From Fodinibius halophilus (lineage in GTDB: Bacteria; Bacteroidota; Rhodothermia; Balneolales; Balneolaceae): DNA of 64,000 nucleotides. Of this stretch, positions 1 to 9,531 are shown piece by piece (positions within the stretch are counted from its first letter, which is position 1; each line of letters opens with the position of its first letter). The stretch covers positions 57,374-121,373 of the forward strand of contig NZ_JAALLS010000013.1 in NCBI RefSeq assembly GCF_011059105.1, written 5' to 3'. Under the pieces are notes generated by a model. The model saw nothing but the letters and a program-made list of their open reading frames with translations. It was not told the origin of the DNA and did no database searches. Made by a program: the position numbers and the translations under genes.

Positions 1-844
1 TGGCACCACTGCTGATAGCACTATTACCAGAAACAGATTTGGCGTTGGATGATGTTGAAGTTGCAATATTTCCGGATTCATCTCGCAATTGCAACGAAAA
101 GATACCGGCAGAGCTAATGGGCTCATCATTTTTTGTTATTAAATCTCCCGGAAAAGTATCCAGGGCATCCGCTTCGTCGGGATCATAGTAAGAAATATCA
201 GTCGTAAGTTGCCCCGATAAATTGTTCCCGCCTTTATCTTTTAAAACCGTACCGCTTGAGACCTGAAAAGACACTCCTGAACCTGGATTCTCATCAGAAT
301 TTACCGAAACCTCAAAATCACCTTGTACAGTACCATCGCTGCTGGCCTGCCCTTTGGCAGCGGTCTTCACTTTAACACCTTTAGGCTGATTACTCGGATC
401 CAGCATGTTAAGACTGAACTTGCTATCCCCTTCGCTATTGATTGATACCGTTCTGGTGGTCGTTTCGTAGTCCTCCGCTTCAAGTTTCAACTTTACCTTC
501 ACTGGAGAACTCTCAGACGGGGAAACGGAATTAGCAATACCAAAATTGAGAACACCACTATTTACTTTTTTTTCTGATATCGGATCGCTGTACATATCAA
601 TAACATCTTCCCCATTATCGCCTCCGAAAGTAGCCGTAACCTCCTTCGTTATTAGCTCACCAGTTTGGGCATCCGTCAAAAGTACGGTTGAGTTTGTGTT
701 TATAGATTCCAGTTCAACCACTACAGCAAAATCGTCCACTGCTTTATTAAATCCTGAAAAATCACATCCCGTTATACTCAAGACAAAAAAGAGGGAAAAG
801 AGAGATAGCCCCACTCTGATGCGTTCTGTTTGCTCTTTATTCAT
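1..844 (-). CDS. Putative surface lipoprotein, partial (3' end outside window)
   Basis: An open minus-strand frame starts with ATG at 844 and continues without a stop through base 1, so at least 281 residues are present and the C-terminus is missing. The N-terminus has a charged start, a hydrophobic stretch rich in Leu/Phe/Ser and a lipobox ending SITGC (cysteine near residue 27), which predicts an SPII-processed lipoprotein. The rest is rich in Ser, Thr, Asp, Gly and Val, with the alternating pattern of beta-sandwich repeats, and has no catalytic motif that I recognise. It starts 49 nt downstream of a small beta-barrel gene on the same strand, so the two are probably co-transcribed. Function unknown; a surface-exposed or periplasmic lipoprotein is the inference. 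Confidence 0.75.
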   Translation of the reverse strand, partial: MNKEQTERIRVGLSLFSLFFVLSITGCDFSGFNKAVDDFAVVVELESINTNSTVLLTDAQTGELITKEVTATFGGDNGEDVIDMYSDPISEKKVNSGVLNFGIANSVSPSESSPVKVKLKLEAEDYETTTRTVSINSEGDSKFSLNMLDPSNQPKGVKVKTAAKGQASSDGTVQGDFEVSVNSDENPGSGVSFQVSSGTVLKDKGGNNLSGQLTTDISYYDPDEADALDTFPGDLITKNDEPISSAGIFSLQLRDESGNIATSTSSNAKSVSGNSAISSGA

Positions 845-893
845 AGTATCTGAAAATTTAAGTATTACTTTTAGTATTAATAGCCTATTAAAA

Positions 894-1556
894 TCACAAT
901 TTGTACGACAGCCCGATATTTAAAACCGGGTGAAATTTGAAATCCTTTAATCCATCTTGAAAACGTTGATCTTGCTGAGCTGTCGGAGCAATCATTCCTT
1001 TTCCTTGTATGGTAACTTGAGGGGAATTGGTATATACCGTTCCAATCTCAACATTAAATTTTAATTTGCTGCCTTTAGCCAGTGGATTTCCTATACCGAT
1101 GCCCGCATAGGGTACAATTTTAGATTTGTAATCCAGATTAGCTGAAAGTGTGCCTAATTCCTCAGGCTGAAAGGTTTTACCATCCAGCGTATAAGATTCA
1201 TTGGGCGTAGCATCGCCGGTGACCGTAAAACTATGATAAAAGAGTCCGCCAGATAACTTGACACTGTTTTGGAAAGGAAAGTAATCTACGATACCTCCAA
1301 CAGAAGTGGTATTAAGATCTGATTCATGCTTAATATCAGGGTTGTCGTCTGTATATACCCCACTGTGTGTATAGGAAAAAAACATTCCAGACAGGCGGGC
1401 ATTGAAATTCTTATTTATTGAAGTAGTAATTTCTCCTCCTACTCCCATTGTTCCTGCCTTGACCCCAACCGAAAATTGCGGTTGTGAAACCCCTGTCATG
1501 ACTAACACAGCAATAAAAACTCCTGTGGTTAAAAGTATTTTAATAGATTTAAACAT
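894..1556 (-). CDS. Small outer-membrane beta-barrel protein
   Basis: Predicted 220-residue outer-membrane beta-barrel of the OmpA/OmpX-like size class. A longer frame is open to 1640, but ATG at 1556 gives a proper signal peptide (MFKSIKILLTTGVFIAVLV, then a cut near VSQPQ) and has an AAAGG Shine-Dalgarno-like run just upstream, so I chose it. Mature features are alternating hydrophobic/polar strands, conserved Gly turns (VGVKAGTMGVGGEI) and an end in NIGLSYKL, typical of a final barrel strand. It precedes the lipoprotein gene at 844 with a 49-nt gap. Substrate or function cannot be told from the sequence; it could be a porin, an adhesin or an accessory to the neighbouring lipoprotein. Confidence 0.75.
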   Translation of the reverse strand: MFKSIKILLTTGVFIAVLVMTGVSQPQFSVGVKAGTMGVGGEITTSINKNFNARLSGMFFSYTHSGVYTDDNPDIKHESDLNTTSVGGIVDYFPFQNSVKLSGGLFYHSFTVTGDATPNESYTLDGKTFQPEELGTLSANLDYKSKIVPYAGIGIGNPLAKGSKLKFNVEIGTVYTNSPQVTIQGKGMIAPTAQQDQRFQDGLKDFKFHPVLNIGLSYKL

Positions 1557-1888
1557 AGACCTTTGTTTGATAATTAAAATTATGAGATAATAGTATTTGA
1601 TATAACCTATCACTACCCTATCCCATATGGGCATAGTCATGGATAACGCTAACTTTCAAGTGCCATAAGAAAGTGTAATTCCAAGATAAACCGTAGTAAA
1701 AACACGAACGGTTTTAGAATTGCCGTGAAATTTTGACGCTAAGAGTAAGTGTTTTCCCTCCGATTACGCTACTGTATGACTTCAAAATATTATGAGCTCG
1801 AAAAATTGGTCATCATTTTTTCTATTTTAAAATCGCTTTTATATAAGCGCATACAATTGCTTAAAAACAGAGATGAATAGGGATACCA
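1557..1888. other. Divergent intergenic region, 332 nt
   Basis: Separates the minus-strand beta-barrel gene from the plus-strand channel gene, so it must hold both promoters. I find no TTG-N20-TAnnTTTG match on either strand. A short inverted repeat (CGCTT-TTATAT-AAGCG, 1834-1849) sits about 40 nt before the channel start codon and could be an operator or a leader hairpin. Otherwise A+T-rich with nothing recognisable. Confidence 0.4.
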
Positions 1889-2686
1889 ATGCTCAACAGC
1901 ACCAGTAAACCGCCGTCAGAATCGCACTTCCGAAAGCAGGTCCTTTTTCTGGCCGTTCTGCTTTCCGGCAGCTTTCTATTTACCACTACTATTTTCTGGA
2001 CCTATGAATTTGGGCAGGCCAATGTTCAACATTTTGGTGATGTCGTTTGGTGGTGGTTTGTTACATCGGCTACGGTTGGTTATGGAGATATTGTACCCTA
2101 CACCACGGCGGGACGTGCAGCCGGCGTTGTTGCTATAATCATTGGATTATTTGGATATACACACATCATAGGACTGATACTCCAGGTTATCCAACACAAG
2201 TTTGAAGAGGAAGAACGAGGCCGTGGTTCTGTTAGCTGTAAAAACCATGTCGTTATTTGTGAATACACCGCCTTTGCCGATGAACTGATCCAGGAGATAG
2301 AAGAAAAGCAGTTATTTGATGACCGGCAGGTAGTTATTGCAGGTGCCCTGGTCAACAGAACCCCTTACAGGCAACACTCTTTTATATATGGGGAGCCTAT
2401 CAGTCCACAGGTATTAAAAAGAGCTAATGTTAGTGAAGCCTCTACAGTGTTCGTCTTTTCGAACCACCGTTTTAGTGATCCCGATATTAAAACACTACAT
2501 ATTGTGAGCCGAATCCAAAAGCTTAACAGCAAAGCCTCAATATATGTAGAGCTCCACGACGAAAGCCATCCATTGCTTAAAGAATTGGCCGGAAACATTA
2601 CAGTCATAAACAGTTCCGATATGCTCCATAATGCAATCCGGCACAACTATATTGAAGTAACTAAGTACTTAGAAGCGAAAGAGTAA
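1889..2686 (+). CDS. Two-TM potassium channel with degenerate RCK/TrkA-N-like domain
   Basis: A 265-residue inner-membrane ion channel. The first helix is at about residues 17-38, then a pore helix and the potassium selectivity filter TVGYGD at about 70-75, then a second helix at about 85-110. The cytosolic part (about 125-260) aligns by eye with RCK/TrkA-N gating domains, including a GEPISPQVLKRANV segment like the usual GD-x-LxxAgv motif. The dinucleotide-binding GxGxxG at the start of that domain is replaced by CEYTAFADEL, so NAD(H) binding as in KtrA/TrkA is doubtful. The overall plan resembles MthK-type channels. The gene is monocistronic, and its 3' end overlaps the convergent gene by 18 nt. 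Confidence 0.88.
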   Translation: MLNSTSKPPSESHFRKQVLFLAVLLSGSFLFTTTIFWTYEFGQANVQHFGDVVWWWFVTSATVGYGDIVPYTTAGRAAGVVAIIIGLFGYTHIIGLILQVIQHKFEEEERGRGSVSCKNHVVICEYTAFADELIQEIEEKQLFDDRQVVIAGALVNRTPYRQHSFIYGEPISPQVLKRANVSEASTVFVFSNHRFSDPDIKTLHIVSRIQKLNSKASIYVELHDESHPLLKELAGNITVINSSDMLHNAIRHNYIEVTKYLEAKE

Positions 2687-4159
2687 TCCACTCCAGGCGG
2701 CTCCGTAGCCAGCTCCCCTGTTTTCAGAATTAGGTACCATCAAAGCCCCTACCGAAAATTCAAAATTTCTAAACTCTAAACCGGTACCGGCTGTTATACT
2801 TGAGGAAGTAGCTCCCCCGGTACGATACCCGGCTCGCAAAGGCAAGAAGTTGAAGAAATCATACTCAACGCCAAAGCCCATCGCAAGACGTTTGCTATTC
2901 ATTCCCACCTTGTTCATACCCTTTGTAAAGTCAAGGGCTACGGCCAGCTTACCTAACTGCAGGTGAGAGCCAAGATGCACCTTGGTAGGTAATTTTTTAA
3001 CGATCTCTTCTTTATTACCTGCTTTATAGTTTAGATAAATATCGTTTGCCACACTATCTTGGTAAGCATCGCTAAATCCGTCATCAAGATCGATACCATC
3101 CCACACAAACTCTGAATCATTTGAAAAGGTCCCGGCATTATTTGTGTAGGTCACAGATCCGATATCTGTAACTGATAATCCCACACGAAGTTTCTTTTTT
3201 CCTTTAATCCAGGAGAAAAATGCTTCGAGCGGACCCGCCAGGTCCATTTCAACAGTTCCCCCTAAGTCGAAACCAAAACCGCTACCTTCTACTTCTGTAA
3301 AATCACTTTCGTCCGGCTCAATGAAATCACCTAGCTTACCATCAAAATTTTCCTGTTCTTTCGCTTTGCTGAACTCTTTGAACTGATCAGTGACACTTCC
3401 TATAGTTTCAAAGGTATAGTTAAAGTCTTGCACTATCTTATCCTGGGTAACCTCAATTGTGGATTCAAAGTCGATACTCGACGTTGCATGAGGTATTATA
3501 TATTTGGGAGCAATCCCGGCATATAGCTTAATATTCTTGGCAAACCCTAACGAAGGCAGCTGTAATAGTTTCATTGAATAACCGGCAGATATTTCACTAA
3601 ATGCAACCACCTCACTACTAAAGTTAACCGGTTTAGCACTCCCGAATCGATCTCGATTTACTCCGGCCAGCGCTACCTCTGCAAATCCACGATTAATGGA
3701 GATATTAGAAAGGTTTCTGTTGCGTACTGCTAAGCTAAAGCTGCTTTTCTTACCACGCCAGTAAGCCCCAAAGGGAATGAGGTCAAACTCTATGCCAACC
3801 CCTCGTACGGCATCGGCCCCTGAGCCAAAGAAATCTTGAAGAACCGCATCGGCATTTACTACATTGCCACCTGTGAAATGTTTGTTATACGCTGCAATAT
3901 TGACGAGCCCTCCCCCGGCTGTGGTGGATAATCCTCCGATTAATCCAAAACCAAAATTGGGTTTGCTTTCCCCATACAGCATCAGGTTTGCAGGATTTAT
4001 AAAGTTAGCGTGATAGGTATCGATATATGCAGCTCCGGTTCCACCCATGCCTAAACTGGCTGAAGAAAAATGTCCTGATTGAGCCCATGTTATGTTACTC
4101 CAGCTGCCAATAATTACAACAGCGATAAAAAGACTTAACGATCGTTTAAGAAAATTCAT
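2669..4159 (-). CDS. Outer-membrane beta-barrel protein, DUF5723/PorV-like
   Basis: 496 residues with a signal peptide (hydrophobic core at 8-24, cut near TWAQ-SG) followed by a SLGMGGTGAAYIDTYHANFINPANL segment. That Gly-rich start with an Asn-Pro-Ala box is typical of Bacteroidota FadL-like or PorV/DUF5723-type barrels. Aromatic beta-strands continue to the end, AAWSGLLFRF, which closes on Phe as outer-membrane barrels do. It lies 18 nt downstream of the 744-residue lipoprotein gene and is surely co-transcribed with it, which suggests the barrel and lipoprotein form one surface assembly. The family call is from pattern memory. Its last 18 nt overlap the convergent potassium-channel gene, with no terminator visible between them. 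Confidence 0.7.
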   Translation of the reverse strand: MNFLKRSLSLFIAVVIIGSWSNITWAQSGHFSSASLGMGGTGAAYIDTYHANFINPANLMLYGESKPNFGFGLIGGLSTTAGGGLVNIAAYNKHFTGGNVVNADAVLQDFFGSGADAVRGVGIEFDLIPFGAYWRGKKSSFSLAVRNRNLSNISINRGFAEVALAGVNRDRFGSAKPVNFSSEVVAFSEISAGYSMKLLQLPSLGFAKNIKLYAGIAPKYIIPHATSSIDFESTIEVTQDKIVQDFNYTFETIGSVTDQFKEFSKAKEQENFDGKLGDFIEPDESDFTEVEGSGFGFDLGGTVEMDLAGPLEAFFSWIKGKKKLRVGLSVTDIGSVTYTNNAGTFSNDSEFVWDGIDLDDGFSDAYQDSVANDIYLNYKAGNKEEIVKKLPTKVHLGSHLQLGKLAVALDFTKGMNKVGMNSKRLAMGFGVEYDFFNFLPLRAGYRTGGATSSSITAGTGLEFRNFEFSVGALMVPNSENRGAGYGAAWSGLLFRF

Positions 4160-4177
4160 AATAGTATAAGCTTCCTT

Positions 4178-6412
4178 TTAATTTACTGTTGATGTTATTG
4201 ACGCTTCCATATCAATCTGGATGCTTATAGCATCACTCTCGCGGAGTTTTACCACATTTTGCTGCGGCGTATTAACCGTGATATTGACTTGTAGATCTCG
4301 GGCTTTATTGAGCTTTTTTAGCTCACTTTCCGTAAAGCTGATCTCTGTGCTGTTTTCAGCAGCATCACCGTCCCCCACGAACCCTTCAGTGTTGGTACTG
4401 GCAGCATCTACAGCAATATTGCCTTTTGTCATAATTGGGACACCATTTTCATCAACAAATACCAACGACATCTCTAGTTTCAACGGCAGTCCATTGGTAT
4501 AATTTAGCGTTAGGGTAGCCTCTTTAAGTTGTTGGTCATCATCCTCACCAGGCAGGTCACTTAAATCTGCATCCAGCGTATCATCAAAGGTGGCGTTATT
4601 GGCCGAAAAGCTGAAAGGTAACTCTACGCCCAACTTGGGATCGAAAATCACCGGGTTAACAATAGTACCCGACTGTTTCTTTTCATTAACTATTGCTACC
4701 CCGACAAATCGTATAGAGGTAGGCAGATTGCTGAAAAATTCAGAGGAGTTGGTATTCGTCGAATTAAAAACATTACTGCCTGTTTCGCCCTGTATGGGAT
4801 CGGGATCTGATGCCAGATCCACAGAAAACTTTATCAGTTCACTTTCATCAAGTGATACCCCGTCTGCGACCAATTCGGGCGGCGCTTCACCTGGCTGTAC
4901 TTCATTCACAGATCCACTTTCCCCATTCAGATAAATAGTATCGCCATCGGCATCGGTCCCGGCAATAGCGGCATAGATTGTGGTATTCACACCCAGATTC
5001 GTGCTGTAAATAGCACTCAGTATCGGGTTATCAAACGTAATATCTGATACTCGTTCCGAGAGATCACTTATTCCGTCGATCTGTGTCAATTCTGCTTCAT
5101 TATCATCAAAAACGTCAAGGTCCCCATCACTGTTGGCATCGGTATTGAGCAACACCTGCCGCGGAGATACATAGCCCTGGGCCTCTTTTATCGTGAGGTT
5201 ATTCAAGCCAATGCTCGCATCCAGTTGGTCCGTGGCATTTATGGTCCGAAACGGATCTCCGTCTTGAAACCCATCCTGTACGTTCTCGGTAGTTGCATCT
5301 ACGGTATAGGTGATGGTACTGCTCGTTACACGATAATCTGCCAGCGACAATGAGGTAGAAAACTGCCCGCCATTGGTACTGCTTCGCGGTATGGCACCCG
5401 AACTTGTCACATCCAGCTGCAGAGCATTGCCGTTTGCATCTTCCAGCCCGGTAAAGTTGATCGTCAGCGTGGGAACACTTACATCAATACCGTTGGTGAT
5501 ATCGATGCTAAGATCTCCACTTTTAAGCTCTACGAAATCACCCGTGTTTCTAAACTCAAAATCACTTTCATCAATCGTTGATGTGCCGTTACTGCTAAAG
5601 CTCTGTGCCTCCGGGGCTGCCGTCAGTGAAGAGGCCGCCAGGTTCTGTCCCTGCACATCATTAACAATGAGATCTTGGGGATCGGCCTGCATGGTTTGGT
5701 TATCCCAATTACCCGTTACGGTCACACTTAAGTTAGAGAGAGTTTCGCCCGAAGCAATAGAAATGGAAGTGGTTTCCGTAGTCCCATGATTAAAGTTATC
5801 GGGGTCATTATCGGTACCAATAATGGCCGTACCTATAGAATTACCATTGACGTTTAAATCAATATTAATAACATCAAAATTAAAGCCGAGATTATTTGTT
5901 ACGGTAAGTTCCAGCGAACCATTACTGCTTATGGTAGCACTATCAAAGAACTCGGTATCAATAGGAATATCAACAGGATTGGGCGTAGATCCAGCCGGTA
6001 AATGATCTTCCTTTTGTAAACCCGACTGGCCAGTAATTTCGGTGAATGAAGCCGTACCTACGTTACCCGCCGAACTAAAGTTGGCGATCTCAATTTCACC
6101 AACCTGAGAATTCACTGTAGTTGCGGGGGCTTCTACGGTGGGAATAGCATCATCCAGATCTCCAAAATTGAACTCTTCTTCTTTGGTAATTCGTACCAAC
6201 CCATCCGGATCAGAGGTAAAAATATCTTCAAAATCCTCTTTTGTCGTATCTATTAATGCATCCTCTCCCCCTAAAAAGACATAAGTTTTTTCCACCGAAA
6301 GCGGGGCTTCTACATTATGATTCAATTTAAAATCGGGGGATTCGGGGCGTTCGCAGGCCCAAAAAGAGACCGCCACTAATAAACAAATACCTATAGAAAA
6401 GCTCCTTTTCAT
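4178..6412 (-). CDS. Large acidic lipoprotein of unknown function
   Basis: 744 residues. The N-terminus MKRSFSIGICLLVAVSFWAC is a clear lipobox signal with Cys20, predicting lipidation and export. The rest is very acidic and Ser/Thr/Asn-rich, with many short beta-strand-like segments and Asp-rich loops (for example NTDANSDGDLDVFDDNE around 425-440) that look like calcium-binding loops. I recognise no enzyme motif. It heads a two-gene unit with the downstream beta-barrel (18-nt gap). Surface-displayed or periplasmic beta-sandwich repeats are likely; a role in adhesion or as a structural lipoprotein is only inference. Length and composition resemble other uncharacterised Balneolota/Rhodothermota lipoproteins. 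Confidence 0.75.
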   Translation of the reverse strand: MKRSFSIGICLLVAVSFWACERPESPDFKLNHNVEAPLSVEKTYVFLGGEDALIDTTKEDFEDIFTSDPDGLVRITKEEEFNFGDLDDAIPTVEAPATTVNSQVGEIEIANFSSAGNVGTASFTEITGQSGLQKEDHLPAGSTPNPVDIPIDTEFFDSATISSNGSLELTVTNNLGFNFDVINIDLNVNGNSIGTAIIGTDNDPDNFNHGTTETTSISIASGETLSNLSVTVTGNWDNQTMQADPQDLIVNDVQGQNLAASSLTAAPEAQSFSSNGTSTIDESDFEFRNTGDFVELKSGDLSIDITNGIDVSVPTLTINFTGLEDANGNALQLDVTSSGAIPRSSTNGGQFSTSLSLADYRVTSSTITYTVDATTENVQDGFQDGDPFRTINATDQLDASIGLNNLTIKEAQGYVSPRQVLLNTDANSDGDLDVFDDNEAELTQIDGISDLSERVSDITFDNPILSAIYSTNLGVNTTIYAAIAGTDADGDTIYLNGESGSVNEVQPGEAPPELVADGVSLDESELIKFSVDLASDPDPIQGETGSNVFNSTNTNSSEFFSNLPTSIRFVGVAIVNEKKQSGTIVNPVIFDPKLGVELPFSFSANNATFDDTLDADLSDLPGEDDDQQLKEATLTLNYTNGLPLKLEMSLVFVDENGVPIMTKGNIAVDAASTNTEGFVGDGDAAENSTEISFTESELKKLNKARDLQVNITVNTPQQNVVKLRESDAISIQIDMEASITSTVN

Positions 6413-6800
6413 CTTCTTCTACCCTTATTTTATGGTGTTCACGTTTAATAGATGATACGTTATATCAATTATAATATAATTTATACCATTAATTTGTTGC
6501 AGAATACAACGTTAGTATCGACGATATCTGAAAAATATTAACACTTATAGATCAGCAATCTTTAAAAAATGGATTTTCCTCTATAAACTCTCAGACTCTC
6601 CGAAACCTTATGCTATATCATACTCATTATAAGCTCTTGAATTACTGTAAAAAAATATCTATTCATATAAATCCAAACATCAATATTAATACCACTTATC
6701 CGCAAGCTATAATAACCGGAGATGCCTCAAGTACTATAATAGAACCGGCAATCCCTGCTAAGGGTAAAAGAGCTGGCATTACTTCCAGAGACAGCTAATA
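6413..6800. other. Intergenic region, 388 nt, strongly A+T-rich
   Basis: Lies between the lipoprotein gene (starts at 6412, reading left) and the end of the histidine kinase gene. It must hold the promoter of the lipoprotein/barrel pair. There are AT tracts around 6465-6500, but no TAnnTTTG match on the minus strand and no convincing terminator for the kinase. A 62-codon plus-strand frame (6610-6798) has no homology cue and is not called. Confidence 0.35.
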
Positions 6801-8579
6801 CTAGTTTTCAAACTTCATTTGTTGGTATTCCAACAGCGAACTGCCCGTGCCTTTTATATCTTCTTTTTTTAATGACAGTTCAACTAAAGAGCCCTCGCCT
6901 TCTTGTTGTAAAAAATTTATGCTTCCATTTATTTGTTTTTTAAGGGTTGCTATTAATTGGCGTCCAATACAGTCTAAACTCTCAGTACTAATTACGTCAG
7001 ATATTGTATTTCCGCGATCATTAATATTTAAATAGACCGTACCATCTTTTTCGCAAATTCCAACTTCCAAAAAGATCTTTTCGTTTATACTGTAGGTATA
7101 CTCAACAACATTCATCAGTACTTCATTGATAATCAGGGAACATGGGAGAGCTTGGTTAATATTCATTTTGACCTCTTCGATATCATACTCAATTTCAATA
7201 TCCTCCTTGTTCACTGCCAAAATAGTTTCGACGAGGCCGTCAATATTGATCCCGAATTCGATCTTGGAAAAATCCTGCTCCTGATACAATATTTCATGGA
7301 TAAATGCTATCGTTTTAATCCGGGATAAGTTTCTATTAAGCTTTTTCTGCAGTTTATCATTGTCACTATCCAGCACCTCCAGCTCCATAAGCGCAGATAT
7401 AACAGCCAGGTTATTTTTTACCCGGTGATGCACTTCGGAGAGCAGCACTTCCTTTTGTCGAAGAGATTTTTTCAAGATCTTTTCCATATTTTTTTGTCGG
7501 GTGATATCCGTTGACATCCCAAAGAGATAGTTTTCATATCCTTCAATTCCACTAAGCTGTAATTTGGAAGAAAGGTAGGTTCGTTTTTCGCCATTAACAC
7601 GTACTTCTTCTTGTCTATTATACATCTCTCCTGTTCGACAAACTCGCCGATCTGTTTTACGCATCAACTTAATATCATACTCGGTAAGCACCTCTGCATC
7701 TTTCTTGCCAATAATTTCATCTCGGTCTAAACCATGTAGGTTAAGAAAAGCCTGGTTAGCAAATCTGAATCGGTTTTCTTCATCTTTGATATACATTAAT
7801 GAAGGAGATTGGTCAATTACAGCTTCCAATATGCGACGATGGTGTTCCGCTTCCTTCTCGGCTTCAACAACATTGGTTAAATTAAGACCGATGCCCATCC
7901 CCAAAACCTGGCCTTCGTACTTTACTTTTACCGCTCTAAACAGAATCGGTGCTTTTTCCCCGCCTTTGGAAGATAATTTTGTTTTTAATTCAGATTCCCC
8001 ATGCTTGAACATCTCATTTATAGCTCTGATAACTTCCCCTTCTTCCTCTCTTGCAAAGAAATCAGTGGTTTTCATGTTAGATATTTCTGCATAGGAATAG
8101 CCTGAAGTATCCTCAACATAGCTATTCCACTGTTTTAAATTCCCTTCTGCATCGAATAGGTAAAACAGGGCCGGTAGATTTTCTTGTAGACAGGTTAATA
8201 TCTTTTGAAACACCTGATCCCTAAACTCTTTTTCGCCGAGTGTTGTCACATCTTGTACAATGGCCAACACCTGACTTTCCCCTTCATAAGAGACCGGTTG
8301 TGTTAAAATATCAACCATTATTGACTCTCCCGCCTTGGTTTCGTGCTCCCAAAAATCTGCCCGGTATTTAGCTTGTTGACGTTCAAAATTTTCAAGCCGT
8401 TCGGGTACTTGTTCCCCTGTTTCCAGATCAACAAGGTTCATAGAGAGTAATTTCTCGCGATCAAATCCATATAGCTCACATGCTTCTTTATTAACCTCTA
8501 CAATAGATTGGCTCTCATCGTAGATGATCATAGGGATGGAATTCTCTTCAAAGTCTAGAGGAATCTTAGATAACGTCAT
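6801..8579 (-). CDS. Triple-PAS sensor histidine kinase (HisKA_2/HWE-like)
   Basis: 592 residues, no signal peptide or membrane helix, so a soluble sensor. Three PAS/PAC units are visible at about 8-115, 125-240 and 248-362 (for example NRFRFANQAFLNLHGLDRDEIIGK in the third). The phospho-acceptor segment EVHHRVKNNL at about 382-391 is the HisKA_2-type H-box, followed by a short HATPase domain (about 460-580) with an NEVLMNVVEY N-box and a DRGNTI G1-like box. Such kinases usually phosphorylate a stand-alone receiver, but none is encoded nearby, so it is an orphan. The ATPase part is short and its G1 box is non-canonical (DxGxG expected), so activity should not be taken for granted. Confidence 0.88.
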   Translation of the reverse strand: MTLSKIPLDFEENSIPMIIYDESQSIVEVNKEACELYGFDREKLLSMNLVDLETGEQVPERLENFERQQAKYRADFWEHETKAGESIMVDILTQPVSYEGESQVLAIVQDVTTLGEKEFRDQVFQKILTCLQENLPALFYLFDAEGNLKQWNSYVEDTSGYSYAEISNMKTTDFFAREEEGEVIRAINEMFKHGESELKTKLSSKGGEKAPILFRAVKVKYEGQVLGMGIGLNLTNVVEAEKEAEHHRRILEAVIDQSPSLMYIKDEENRFRFANQAFLNLHGLDRDEIIGKKDAEVLTEYDIKLMRKTDRRVCRTGEMYNRQEEVRVNGEKRTYLSSKLQLSGIEGYENYLFGMSTDITRQKNMEKILKKSLRQKEVLLSEVHHRVKNNLAVISALMELEVLDSDNDKLQKKLNRNLSRIKTIAFIHEILYQEQDFSKIEFGINIDGLVETILAVNKEDIEIEYDIEEVKMNINQALPCSLIINEVLMNVVEYTYSINEKIFLEVGICEKDGTVYLNINDRGNTISDVISTESLDCIGRQLIATLKKQINGSINFLQQEGEGSLVELSLKKEDIKGTGSSLLEYQQMKFEN

Positions 8580-8857
8580 GCTACACTTACCTATATTATA
8601 TATAGCTCAATTGAATAGAATAATCCCCACTGCAAATTGTTTTATATAACTACCAATACCTTTACAGCGAGTTTATAAAAGCTTCTTCATCTTTGTTATA
8701 TCGTACTCAAAAAAGTGATAATGTTCCGCATTGGGTGAAACAGATTCCCCTCTAATTTAATTCATGCTCACTGTTTTCAATCTCCTGTATATGAAATCCA
8801 GCTCACAAAATGCCTGCCTGTATTATAACATTGAAGTGAGATACAGCCTACCGGCAG

Positions 8858-8884
8858 AGCACTTAAAGAGCCTCTTTAAGTGCT
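8858..8884. repeat. 27-nt near-perfect palindrome
   Basis: AGCACTTAAAGAG, one central C, then its exact reverse complement CTCTTTAAGTGCT. Thirteen-base arms with a one-base centre. It could be a protein-binding site or extrude as a tight hairpin. It lies about 280 nt upstream of the kinase gene start. Confidence 0.7.
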
Positions 8885-9199
8885 TCAAGATCAGCCCCCA
8901 TCTTTAGTTGCGGCAGGTCAATTTCGTCCTCAAATGGTTCTGTGGTGGGAATACCGATGTGATGAAACTGCATTACAATCTTGTTTTATTACTGCTCCAA
9001 GCCAAGTGGCCTGATCATTTTAAATGCCCTTTCAATGAGCAAAATTTGGGCTGTAAAAGCAAGGAGAAATTATCCCAAAAACTTTTACTCCAGCTCTGCT
9101 GGTCCCCTGACGACGGATAGGTATTAAAAAACGTACATAAAAGTATAATGCCCCAAATCATACATGTGCACCAATGTGGGAAAATAAGCAGCACCTGTG

Positions 9200-9226
9200 T
9201 TCCAACGCAGAGCATTGGAATGAGAT
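9200..9226 (+). repeat. Dispersed palindrome family A, copy 1
   Basis: TTCCAACGCAGAGCATTGGA followed by ATGAGAT: two 9-base arms around an AGA core, then a conserved GAGAT tail. Related copies are at 9875-9903 and 37051-37079. Confidence 0.75.
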
Positions 9227-9320
9227 GCAAATGGTCAGCCGTTGTCGGTCGTCATCTGACTTACTTTGCAACGTTGCTGCGCTAATGATTGACAGAGGGC
9301 TTTGCAAAGCCTTTGATATC

Positions 9321-9401
9321 GTCATTCTGAGCTTGTCGAAGAATCTCCAGTATCCATCTGCTGCCGTTGAAAGGGAGATCCTTCATTACATTCAGGATGA
9401 C
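9321..9401 (+). repeat. Dispersed palindrome family B, copy 1
   Basis: Begins GTCATTCTGAGCTTGTCGAA and ends with TTCAGGATGAC, giving imperfect nested arms (GTCAT-CTGA with TCAG-ATGAC, and GAAGAATCTCC with GGAGATCCTTC). It matches the common intergenic 'GTCATCCTGAAC...TTCAGGAT' repeat type, with other copies at 36302, 44301 and 50529. Confidence 0.7.
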
Positions 9402-9468
9402 TGCCTGGTTTTGCAAAGGTCCCTGACACTTAAAACTTAATCAACTGTTGAATTGCACCATCCCCTTG

Positions 9469-9531
9469 CCCCCTTCTGATTACACTCAACGCTTTTTAGG
9501 CAAATAATGCCCAAAGGGGGACTTTTTTTTT
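9469..9531 (+). terminator. Possible orphan terminator-like stem with T9
   Basis: CCCCCTT (9469-9475) can pair with AAGGGGG (9514-9520), and nine T residues follow. The loop is about 38 nt, long for an intrinsic terminator, and no gene precedes it, so it may instead be part of a decayed repeat. Confidence 0.3.

Noticed and set aside
6610..6798. 62-codon frame before the kinase 3' end
   Set aside because: A+T-driven composition, antisense to the likely 3' region of the kinase unit, no motif.
8908..9440. Short frames in repeat zone I (8908-9120, 9174-9440)
   Set aside because: They cover repeat units A and B and lack codon bias or family motifs.
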